From Candidatus Latescibacterota bacterium (GTDB taxonomy: Bacteria > Latescibacterota > 4484-107 > B68-G9), in assembly GCA_012961755.1 (NCBI GenBank), contig DTYS01000180.1:1-13688 (forward strand): a stretch of DNA of 13,688 nt. The letters are read 5' to 3'. The translations under genes were made by a program, and so were the position numbers. This document shows, piece by piece, positions 6,882 to 12,150 of this stretch. Under the pieces are notes generated by a model, which was not told the origin of the DNA, searched no databases, and saw only the letters and a program-made list of their open reading frames with translations. Position 1 is the first letter of the stretch; the number at the start of each line of letters is the position of its first letter.

Positions 6882-7522
6882 TTGAGCTCGAGGACATAAC
6901 CTTCGCGTATCCCTCGACGGGCAGGGTACTGGACGGGCTGAACTTCAAGCTTTACCTCGGCGATAGGATAGGGATAAGCGGGCCGAACGGCAGTGGCAAG
7001 ACCACCCTCTTCCATATAATAATGGGACTGTTGAGGCCGGAGTCAGGAACCGTGAGGATATTCGGAAGGACCAGGAAGAAGGAGGAGGACTTCAGGGAGG
7101 TCAGGGAGAGGATAGGACTTCTGATGCAGGACCCTGACGACCAGCTCTTCTGTCCAACCGTTGAGGAGGATATAGCCTTCGGACCCTTAAACTTAGGGAA
7201 GCCAAGGGATGAGGTGAGGAGGATAGTTCAGGACGTGATAGAACTATTGGGCCTCGAAGGGAAGGAAAGGAGGTTCTCATATGCTCTTTCTTACGGCGAG
7301 AAGAGGCTCGTCTCCTTGGCCACGGTCCTGGCGATGCAGCCTGAGGTCCTGCTCCTGGACGAACCCACCGCGGGCTTGGACGAGGAGACCTACCGGAAGA
7401 TAGTAAACTTCTTAAACTCCCGGGATGGCCTCACCTACTGTGTGGTCTCCCACGACCTCTCCCTTTTGGAGGAGGTCACGGACAAGGTGTACCGGATAAT
7501 GAACGGGAAGTTAATGTGTTAG
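6866..7522 (+). CDS. nikO: ECF transporter ATP-binding subunit, CbiO/NikO type
   Basis: A 218-residue ABC ATPase powering the nickel/cobalt ECF importer from the cytoplasmic face. Motifs in order: Walker A GPNGSGKT (39-46), Q-loop Gln88 in MQDPDDQLF (87-95), the 'TVEEDIAFGPLNLG' segment typical of CbiO/EcfA, signature LSYGEKR (141-147), Walker B VLLLDEP (161-167), D-loop GLD (170-172) and switch His196 in VVSHD. The start is a TTG at 6866 inside the end of the T-subunit gene, preceded by a G-run (6855-6860). No alternative in-frame ATG would preserve the first beta strand (IVELEDITFAYP). It is shorter than many CbiO proteins (often about 240-280), ending soon after the switch region. Its TAG stop overlaps the stop codon of nikL on the other strand. 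Confidence 0.94.
   Translation: MAEPIVELEDITFAYPSTGRVLDGLNFKLYLGDRIGISGPNGSGKTTLFHIIMGLLRPESGTVRIFGRTRKKEEDFREVRERIGLLMQDPDDQLFCPTVEEDIAFGPLNLGKPRDEVRRIVQDVIELLGLEGKERRFSYALSYGEKRLVSLATVLAMQPEVLLLDEPTAGLDEETYRKIVNFLNSRDGLTYCVVSHDLSLLEEVTDKVYRIMNGKLMC
7519..7522. other. overlapping convergent stop codons (TTAG)
   Basis: TAG at 7520-7522 ends the ATPase gene on the + strand, while TTA at 7519-7521, read on the - strand as TAA, ends nikL. The two operons meet with a 4-base overlap and no intergenic spacer, so any transcription terminators must lie inside the opposing coding region. Confidence 0.95.
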
Positions 7523-7953
7523 GATGCCCTCCTCCTTCGGGAGAGCAAGTACAGGATTATCCCAGCCCCGCCGAATATGTATCCCAGTCCCGAGAAGACC
7601 TCCCTCCAGGGGATCTTGACCTTGTAGGGAAGCTGATGGGACACTCTGGTCTCTTCCCCTAAGGTGACCTCCGCCTTGGCCCTGTGTCCCATGGAGCCCT
7701 GAACTATCACCTTGAACCTCCTTCCGTCCCCTGGGTCGAAGGAGAACCTCCCCTCCTCGTCCGTCCTCCCGGAGCGTAGCTCGGAGCCGTCGGGTCTCAG
7801 CACCTTCACCTTCACGTTCCTGGCCGGCCTTCCGTCGGGGAAGAAGGCGTCGATCCATACCTTACCTTCCTCGTATATCCAGTCCACCATAAGCTTATGG
7901 GTATAGCCCGTCTTAAAGAGAAGGAGCGAGAGAGTCAGGAGCGCTGTCCCCAT
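7519..7953 (-). CDS. nikL: NikL-type accessory membrane protein of the nickel ECF importer
   Basis: A 144-residue protein with an N-terminal hydrophobic helix or signal (about 1-17), a periplasmic beta domain (about 20-110) and a C-terminal transmembrane helix (about 119-137) ending in RRRRAS. The beta domain has the carboxypeptidase-regulatory-like pattern seen in NikL proteins: KLMVDWIYEEGKVWIDAFFPDG, 'NVKVKVLRPDG', GRTDEEGRFSFDPGDG. A His (His19, YTHKL) sits right after the first hydrophobic stretch, as expected for these Ni/Co accessory subunits. ATG 7953 is chosen because it begins the signal helix, follows GGAGGG and lies one base after the nikM stop; the frame continues upstream to 8169, but that part is antisense-like sequence overlapping nikM. 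No CbiN-type gene is present, supporting nickel rather than cobalt-type organisation. Confidence 0.85.
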   Translation of the reverse strand: MGTALLTLSLLLFKTGYTHKLMVDWIYEEGKVWIDAFFPDGRPARNVKVKVLRPDGSELRSGRTDEEGRFSFDPGDGRRFKVIVQGSMGHRAKAEVTLGEETRVSHQLPYKVKIPWREVFSGLGYIFGGAGIILYLLSRRRRAS

Positions 7954-7954
7954 A

Positions 7955-8548
7955 TTATCCCTCCAGAACCTCAGGCCTGGTCCTTTGGAGGAAGCCGGCG
8001 GCAGCGGCGGTGATCGCCGCCTCCACGACCGCGACAGGAATGTGTGCCACGAAGGCGAGCTGGGCCACCCTGAGGAACCCCTCCCCCGTGGTCCAGAGCG
8101 AGAGGGAAAGGAGGAGTGCCCCGCCCAATATCCCCTCGAACCCGGCCAGGGCACCCCACAGGACGGCATCCCCTGGAAACTTCTTCCTGAGCTTAAATAT
8201 GTAACCGGCCACTACCGCCGGAAGGCCCATGTTCAGGGTGTTTATACCTACGGTGGTTACCCCTCCGAACTGGAAGAGCAGAGCCTGAAGCACGAGGCCC
8301 ACAAGTATAGCAGGGTAGGCCGCCCATCCGAGCACTATCCCTGCGAGGCTGTTGAGGACTAAGTGTACGCTCGTGGGTCCCACCGGGACGTGGATGAGCG
8401 AAGCCACGAAGAAGGCGGCCGTAAGGACCGAAACCTTCGGCACGTCCCCCTCCTTGACCTTTCTGAGGCCCAACGCCGTAAGTCCTGCGGTAACCGCATA
8501 TCCCCCGATCCACGTCTCCGGGGGGAGCACCCCATCGGATATGTGCAT
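7955..8548 (-). CDS. nikM: NikM/CbiM-type substrate-binding component of the nickel/cobalt ECF importer
   Basis: A 197-residue integral membrane protein that captures Ni2+ (or Co2+) for the ECF importer. The N-terminus MHISDGVLPPETWIGGY is diagnostic: in solved NikM/CbiM proteins the amino group of Met1 and His2 enter deep into the protein and bind the metal. The third ligand matches His62 within VPVGPTSVHLVLNSLAG (54-70). Several hydrophobic helices follow, including LVGLVLQALLFQFGG and a typical GINTLNMGLPAVVAGY (about 102-117). The start has GGGAGGG just upstream, and the gene lies 12 bases after nikK and one base before nikL. The neighbours nikK and nikL argue for the NikKMLQO class; Co2+ specificity cannot be excluded from sequence alone. 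Confidence 0.94.
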   Translation of the reverse strand: MHISDGVLPPETWIGGYAVTAGLTALGLRKVKEGDVPKVSVLTAAFFVASLIHVPVGPTSVHLVLNSLAGIVLGWAAYPAILVGLVLQALLFQFGGVTTVGINTLNMGLPAVVAGYIFKLRKKFPGDAVLWGALAGFEGILGGALLLSLSLWTTGEGFLRVAQLAFVAHIPVAVVEAAITAAAAGFLQRTRPEVLEG

Positions 8549-8560
8549 GCACCCTCCCGA

Positions 8561-9313
8561 CTACTGGGAGAAGGGCTTCTCTACGTACACCCAGAGGCCT
8601 CCCCTCAGCTCCACTGGATAGGATCTCCCTTCGTATTCCTTCGTCCCTCCCTCGGCGTACGCACACATTATCCACCAGCCGGGCTCGTCCAGTGTGAATG
8701 TGACCACGCCGTTCGGGTCGGTCCTGACCACCCTGGTGACCATGGGCTCGTCCGGAAGCTCGTCCTCTGGCACTGGCCTTTCGTGATATTTTTCCACCTC
8801 CACCGTGGCTCCGGGGAGGGGCCTGCCCTTGAACAGAACCTGTGCCTGGAAGACGAACCCTGCCTCTATCCCGTAGGGGCGGGTGAGAGGTACAAGCTCT
8901 ATCTTCTGCCCTGTCGCTCTGTCCCAACCCTTCTGGGCCATAACATGCAGGACCTGTTTCACGTGGTCCTCCCAAAAGACCCCTTCCTCTTCCACGAAGA
9001 TGGGAGGGGCGTCGAGACATATTATGTGGTCCCCGAGCTCCCTGGGGGTGTACGAGAACATGTAACCCTTCCCATGTTTTTTCAGTGTCCCCATAAGATC
9101 CACCTTCTTCCCCCGGGGAGTAAGGGCGAAGAGGGAGACGGGCCTCGGGGTATCGAAGACCACATGTTCGTAAGGATGGCCCCAGAAGTAGGTATAGTTC
9201 ACACTCCTCCCCCTCCTGCCGTATGGGTTGTCAGGTATGAAGGTATGGAAGTGGGCCCACGTGGTCCCCCACATAAGGAGCGACAGGACTCCACAGACGG
9301 TCCATCCCTTCAT
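8561..9313 (-). CDS. nikK: NikK-type DUF4198 periplasmic protein of the nickel importer
   Basis: A 250-residue exported protein of the DUF4198 family, whose members are often encoded with Ni/Co ECF transporters and called NikK. The signal peptide is MKGWTVCGVLSLLMWGTTWA, with likely cleavage after Ala20, leaving a mature N-terminus His-Phe-His (21-23) within AHFHTFIPDNP. This is a plausible metal site; family members begin similarly. The WGHPYEH motif (44-50) matches the conserved 'GHP.E' of the family. The C-terminal half (about 151-245) is a beta sandwich with GRPLPGATVEVEKY, TDPNGVVTFTLDEPGWW and YAEGG. Unlike many NikK proteins I see no C-terminal transmembrane helix, so it may be soluble. 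A purine-rich AAGGAGGAGG precedes ATG 9313. It lies 10 bases after the porin gene in the same operon. Confidence 0.85.
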   Translation of the reverse strand: MKGWTVCGVLSLLMWGTTWAHFHTFIPDNPYGRRGRSVNYTYFWGHPYEHVVFDTPRPVSLFALTPRGKKVDLMGTLKKHGKGYMFSYTPRELGDHIICLDAPPIFVEEEGVFWEDHVKQVLHVMAQKGWDRATGQKIELVPLTRPYGIEAGFVFQAQVLFKGRPLPGATVEVEKYHERPVPEDELPDEPMVTRVVRTDPNGVVTFTLDEPGWWIMCAYAEGGTKEYEGRSYPVELRGGLWVYVEKPFSQ

Positions 9314-9323
9314 AGCCTCCTCC

Positions 9324-10292
9324 TTATGGATAGTTCACCTGGACCCTAAGTCCGAAGGCCGCCGCCTTTATGTCCTCCCCCTCAGGGTTCGCGACGAGCT
9401 GGACGTCCGGGGATAGGCTCACCCCGCCGAGGTCCAATCTGAGGTACGCCTCAAGCCTCGTCTCATCCCTATCATCCCTCAGGTTCCTTCCCAATGCCAG
9501 TCCCAACGCTCTCTCCTCCCCAAGGGACAACTGAGCGCCCAAGCTCCACGCTGCCCTAACCCCATCTACGGGGTCCCCCGGGGCTCCGAAGCGTGCGAAC
9601 GCCCAGAGGCGGGAGGAGATGGGCTGGTCTAAACTTACGCCGACGCCCCATCTCCCGGGGTCCCTCCATAGGTAGGCCCTGTAGTTCCCTCCGAGGAGCT
9701 TAAGGTCCACCTCCCCTATCGCGAACAGGTCCTCGGCCACATCGTTCCAGGTCGCGTCGGCCTTGAAGATTCCTATGGAGGCCGAGGAACCTCCTCCCCC
9801 ATGTGGAAGGAAGGAGAGCTTTACCCCTGGCGCATAGTCGGGCCACGGGAGGGAAGTGGAGTTGACGAACATGTCCGCGAGGAACTGGGAGCACTCGTCG
9901 TTTGCGAGCTCGTTACCGTCGAAGAGCGCCGTAGGATCCAGCTTACCGAAGGCTACCGAGAACTTCTCGCCGACTGGAAGCTCCCATACGAACTCCGCCA
10001 CGGAGAGGGCACTTCCAACGGACCCCAGAGCGTCCGCGTTGGACCCTGGAACCTCGTCGGTGACTCCTGAACCGTCACCGCCTTCTATGTGGACGTAGAA
10101 GGAACCGCACGACCCGAGGGACATCTCCATCTCGACGTCAGCCGAGTACGCCCCGTCCAGGGCAGATGTATCGCCCAAGGCCCCCTGGAGGACCGTGGTG
10201 AAGCTCACCGAAGGCTGGGCCCAGGACATGGACAACGATATAAGAGCAAGGACCACCCCCAAGATCCACCTCCTTGTTGTTACGTTTTCCAA
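9324..10292 (-). CDS. OprB-like outer-membrane porin linked to the nickel importer
   Basis: A beta-barrel type protein of about 322 residues. The N-terminus (ENVTTRRWILGVVLALISLSMSWA) is a good signal peptide cleaved before QPSVS. The segment FGKLDPTALFDGNELANDECSQFLADMF closely follows the carbohydrate-selective porin OprB pattern ('FDGN..ANDE..QFL'). The rest is alternating hydrophobic/polar strands (YRAYLWRDPGRWGVGVSLDQP, RLEAYLRLDLGGVSLSPDVQL) ending LRVQVNYP. The start is uncertain: GTG 10307 directly abuts the predicted -10 box and is unlikely; TTG 10292 gives a proper charged signal peptide; TTG 10262 has a perfect AAGGAGGTG in front but would leave an uncharged signal of about 15 residues. 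First gene of the nik operon, so it may admit metal or metal chelates. The family name implies sugars, but substrate is not readable from sequence. Confidence 0.78.
   Translation of the reverse strand: MENVTTRRWILGVVLALISLSMSWAQPSVSFTTVLQGALGDTSALDGAYSADVEMEMSLGSCGSFYVHIEGGDGSGVTDEVPGSNADALGSVGSALSVAEFVWELPVGEKFSVAFGKLDPTALFDGNELANDECSQFLADMFVNSTSLPWPDYAPGVKLSFLPHGGGGSSASIGIFKADATWNDVAEDLFAIGEVDLKLLGGNYRAYLWRDPGRWGVGVSLDQPISSRLWAFARFGAPGDPVDGVRAAWSLGAQLSLGEERALGLALGRNLRDDRDETRLEAYLRLDLGGVSLSPDVQLVANPEGEDIKAAAFGLRVQVNYP
10267..10275 (-). promoter_or_regulatory. perfect Shine-Dalgarno sequence inside the porin signal-peptide region
   Basis: Read on the - strand, AAGGAGGTG lies at 10275-10267, followed by four bases and an in-frame TTG at 10262-10260. 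It is the strongest ribosome-binding site near the porin and lies about 26 bases downstream of the predicted transcription start. It either sets a later start (TTG 10262) or is a coincidence of the Arg-Arg-Trp codons of the signal peptide. Confidence 0.45.
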
Positions 10293-10307
10293 TTTAGTGA
10301 TAACCAC

Positions 10308-10336
10308 AACATAGCATCCTCACTAAAACTTGTCAA
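10308..10336 (-). promoter_or_regulatory. sigma70-type promoter for the porin/nikKML operon
   Basis: Read on the - strand: a perfect -35 TTGACA (10336-10331), a 17-base spacer, and -10 TATGTT (10313-10308). The predicted transcription start is near 10301. It is the mirror image of the + strand promoter 5 bases away. Confidence 0.75.
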
Positions 10337-10348
10337 GAGGCTTGACAG
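10330..10348. promoter_or_regulatory. palindrome joining the two divergent -35 boxes (candidate operator)
   Basis: TGTCAAG (10331-10337), AGG, CTTGACA (10341-10347): 7-base perfect inverted arms with a 3-base centre. Each arm contains one complete -35 TTGACA. A dimeric regulator binding here would cover both -35 boxes and control both operons at once. The symmetry might also arise merely because both promoters have consensus -35 boxes, so operator function is inference. Confidence 0.5.
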
Positions 10349-10370
10349 CAGGAAAGCTCTTTTGTATGTT
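10342..10370 (+). promoter_or_regulatory. sigma70-type promoter for the envelope operon
   Basis: A perfect -35 TTGACA (10342-10347), a 17-base spacer (10348-10364) and -10 TATGTT (10365-10370). The predicted start of transcription falls at about 10376-10378, on or just before the ATG at 10378, which implies a leaderless or nearly leaderless transcript. Confidence 0.75.
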
Positions 10371-10377
10371 AAAAACG

Positions 10378-10914
10378 ATGCGGGCGATATGGAGCATAGG
10401 GTTATTGTTGCTGACGCTAGGGACGGCGGAGCTCGTCCTCGGAGAGGAGGTGCAGCTTTACCTCAAAGACGGGAGCGTGGTTAATGGGGAGCTTGTGGAG
10501 GCGACGCCCCTTCTGGTCATCCTCCGAGTTCAGGGGGAGATATATACCTTTGAGGTAAGCGAGATAGAGCGCATAGTCCTGCCCGGACCGAGCCAGGTCC
10601 GTAGGCCGGGCTGGAGGTTCCCCAGGTTGGGGTTCCTGGGAGGGACGCTCGTAGGAGGTGTGGTCGCATGGTGGGGCTTCGGCAGTGCCTTCCAGAAGGA
10701 GAGGGACGCCCGCCTTCAGGAGGAATACGGCCTTCTGGAGAGGGCGGGTGAGCTCCGGGAGGAGGCCCGAAGGGACAGGAGGATAGCATGGATGGGGGTG
10801 GTGGGAGGAGTGATGTGCGCTGTGGTGGCCCTCGTGCCCGAGCGGACGAGCGCACGTAAGGTAGAAGCTCAGCTCGGGGATGGACTCAGGATACGTGTAG
10901 TCTACGGATTTTGA
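10378..10914 (+). CDS. unidentified exported membrane protein with a KDG-type beta module
   Basis: A 178-residue protein, family not recognised. A signal peptide (1-22, IWSIGLLLLTLGTAELVLG) is followed by a compact beta module at 24-68: VQLYLKDGSVVNGELVE, then VILRVQGEIYTFEVSEIERIVL. The pattern resembles small Sm/SH3-like barrels in which 'DG....G.L.E' is followed by a strand and 'V....I..I'. Then come a hydrophobic helix (85-103), a charged, probably coiled-coil segment (105-135, Glu/Arg-rich), a second helix (136-153) and a short beta tail ending in VVYGF. ATG 10378 is chosen because it begins the signal peptide and lies at the predicted transcription start; in-frame ATG 10366 overlaps the -10 box and is therefore unlikely, and no Shine-Dalgarno is visible. 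First gene of the operon; the same beta module occurs twice in the gene at 11589. Confidence 0.75.
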   Translation: MRAIWSIGLLLLTLGTAELVLGEEVQLYLKDGSVVNGELVEATPLLVILRVQGEIYTFEVSEIERIVLPGPSQVRRPGWRFPRLGFLGGTLVGGVVAWWGFGSAFQKERDARLQEEYGLLERAGELREEARRDRRIAWMGVVGGVMCAVVALVPERTSARKVEAQLGDGLRIRVVYGF

Positions 10915-10929
10915 AAGGGGGGAGCAGAC

Positions 10930-11562
10930 ATGAGGGCATTTTTCCTGGCGACCTTGATGGCCCTGGGATGCGCGGCCACCCAGGGGCCTCCTCAGCAAGC
11001 CGTAATACCTCCGGGCAAGGGAGAGCTCGTGTTGGATGCAGGAGGGATAGAAGCCCTGGACTTCATCGTATACTTCCAGGACACGGGCAAGGAGGTGGCC
11101 AGGATATACGGCCTGAGGACCTACCTCGACCCTGGCACTTACAAGATAGTTGTCAAGACCGACTTAGAGGACGAGATAGAGATAGAGGACGTCCAGATCG
11201 CGGTCGGTCAGGAGAGGCATGTGAGGGTCCCGGTGGGGAGGTTCATGGTGAACGTCTTCGGTGCCGGCACCCAGGAAGGGGGCGGAACCAGGCGGGTCCA
11301 GATACCGTTTTTGGTGTACGACTATGGGATGCACAAGGTTTTGGGCAGGGGTATGACCTCCCTGCAGGTGCAGCACTTCGTAGCGAGGGAGGGGATATAT
11401 AAGGTCCGGATCACCCCCATGATCACATCCGCCCAGGGCTTCACGACCCTCCACGACATCATAAGGCCGGTTGAGGTCAGGTTCGGCACGGTATACCCCG
11501 TTACCATAGATCTCAGTACCTTGGTCCCTGCCCGGCCAGGTCAGGAGGGTCAGAGGAGGTAG
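10930..11562 (+). CDS. unidentified lipoprotein with beta-rich repeated modules
   Basis: A 210-residue predicted lipoprotein, not recognised. The signal peptide is short (MRAFFLATLMALGC) with a slightly non-standard lipobox ALGC, Cys14 being the likely lipidated residue, followed by a Pro/Gln linker. The rest looks like two beta-sandwich units of the kind found in CnaB/PEGA-like or collagen-binding-B-type proteins. Unit 1: LDPGTYKIVVKTDLED, then IEDVQIAVGQERHVRVPVGRFMVNV (66-109). Unit 2: VAREGIYKVRITPMITS, then RPVEVRFGTVYPVTIDLS (151-196). Both have the order 'G.Y.V...T', then 'V.V..G....V...', with an extra charged loop in unit 1. GGGGGGAG lies upstream of ATG 10930, 15 bases after the previous gene. 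Probably a periplasmic envelope component acting with its operon partners; no catalytic motif is seen. Confidence 0.75.
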   Translation: MRAFFLATLMALGCAATQGPPQQAVIPPGKGELVLDAGGIEALDFIVYFQDTGKEVARIYGLRTYLDPGTYKIVVKTDLEDEIEIEDVQIAVGQERHVRVPVGRFMVNVFGAGTQEGGGTRRVQIPFLVYDYGMHKVLGRGMTSLQVQHFVAREGIYKVRITPMITSAQGFTTLHDIIRPVEVRFGTVYPVTIDLSTLVPARPGQEGQRR

Positions 11563-11588
11563 CGTATCCTACGGGAGGTGACGGTACT

Positions 11589-12149
11589 ATGCTGTGGAGC
11601 GCACTGTCGGTCGGACTCCTGTCCCTAGGTATATCCACAGGGACGGACGCCAAGGAGGTGCGGGCGACCATCATAGACAGGGACGGAAACCGGTTCGAGG
11701 TGCGGGACCTTAAGCTTGAAGGGCATAAGGTCCTGTTCCTTACGCGGGAGGATGAGAGGTTAAAGCTTAGATTCCGGGAGATAAGGAAGATAGAGTTTAT
11801 CGGGGGAAGGTCCGAGGAGGAGATGCCGGTCCGGATCAAGCTTAGGGACGGGCGCCTACTTATGGGGACCGTGTACGTGGGGGGAGGCCTTGTGGGATAT
11901 GTACGAGGGGCACGCCTTGTCTCCTTCACCGGCCACACCGACTTAGGTAAGTTCACCATCCCGCTCCGCGATGTAAAGGAGGTCTTCTTCTACGGGGGGG
12001 TCCTGCTCAAGCGATGCCCTAAATGTGGACATATATTTGAGCAGAAGGATTACAAGTACTGCCCATACGATGGGACTAAGCTTGAGGTCGTAGAGGTGGA
12101 TACTACTACAAAACAGGAGGAAGCGAAACCGGACACTGGAAGGAGGTAA
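11589..12149 (+). CDS. unidentified exported protein: two KDG-type beta modules plus a C-terminal zinc-ribbon-like knuckle
   Basis: A 186-residue protein, not recognised as a whole. An N-terminal hydrophobic stretch (3-17) ending in ISTGTDAKE looks like a signal peptide, though with no charged residue before it. Two tandem beta modules follow: 23-73 (VRATIIDRDGNRFEVRDLKLEG, then LRFREIRKIEFIGG) and 80-137 (VRIKLRDGRLLMGTVYVGGG, then FTIPLRDVKEVFFYGG). Both repeat the 'DG-(4)-x-L/V, G, ...R(E/D)(I/V)(R/K)(K/E)(I/V)F' pattern of the gene at 10378. The C-terminus carries CPKCGHIF (143-150) and CPYDGTKL (158-165), a zinc-ribbon-like arrangement with Cys143, Cys146, Cys158 and Asp161 as possible ligands; the 'CP.DGT.L' ending is common in such domains. 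A zinc knuckle on an exported protein is unusual. GGGAGGTG lies about 9 bases before ATG. Confidence 0.72.
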   Translation: MLWSALSVGLLSLGISTGTDAKEVRATIIDRDGNRFEVRDLKLEGHKVLFLTREDERLKLRFREIRKIEFIGGRSEEEMPVRIKLRDGRLLMGTVYVGGGLVGYVRGARLVSFTGHTDLGKFTIPLRDVKEVFFYGGVLLKRCPKCGHIFEQKDYKYCPYDGTKLEVVEVDTTTKQEEAKPDTGRR

Positions 12150-12150
12150 A

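Larger units (their letters stand above)
10293..10377. other. divergent intergenic region between the nik operon and the envelope operon
   Basis: These 85 bases separate two divergent operons and are more AT-rich than their surroundings. They contain two face-away promoters and the palindrome formed by their -35 boxes. No riboswitch-sized leader is possible on either side: the predicted transcription starts lie within about 0-40 bases of the coding starts. Confidence 0.8.

Noticed and set aside
7954..8169. Upstream extension of the nikL frame
   Set aside because: It overlaps nikM in another frame and is Ser/Pro/Arg-rich; the ATG at 7953 starts a hydrophobic signal helix behind GGAGGG.
8193..9020. 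275-codon open frame on the - strand overlapping nikM and nikK in another frame
   Set aside because: Arg/Gly/Pro-rich translation with no family features; the overlapping frame has NikM and NikK motifs.
8363..9349. 328-codon open frame on the + strand opposite nikM and nikK
   Set aside because: It is antisense to two genes with clear family motifs, its translation is rich in Pro/Gly/His with no recognisable domain, and it has no convincing start signal. Long shadow frames are expected in GC-rich DNA.
9324..10292. Porin as evidence for a sugar-uptake operon
   Set aside because: No sugar permease, kinase or hydrolase is nearby, and the solute-binding protein at 756-2192 is over 7 kb away on the other strand; linkage favours nickel.
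10308..10370. NikR operator or nickel/cobalamin riboswitch controlling the nik operon
   Set aside because: The inverted repeats do not match the GTATGA-N16-TCATAC NikR operator, and the leaders are far too short for a NiCo or cobalamin riboswitch.
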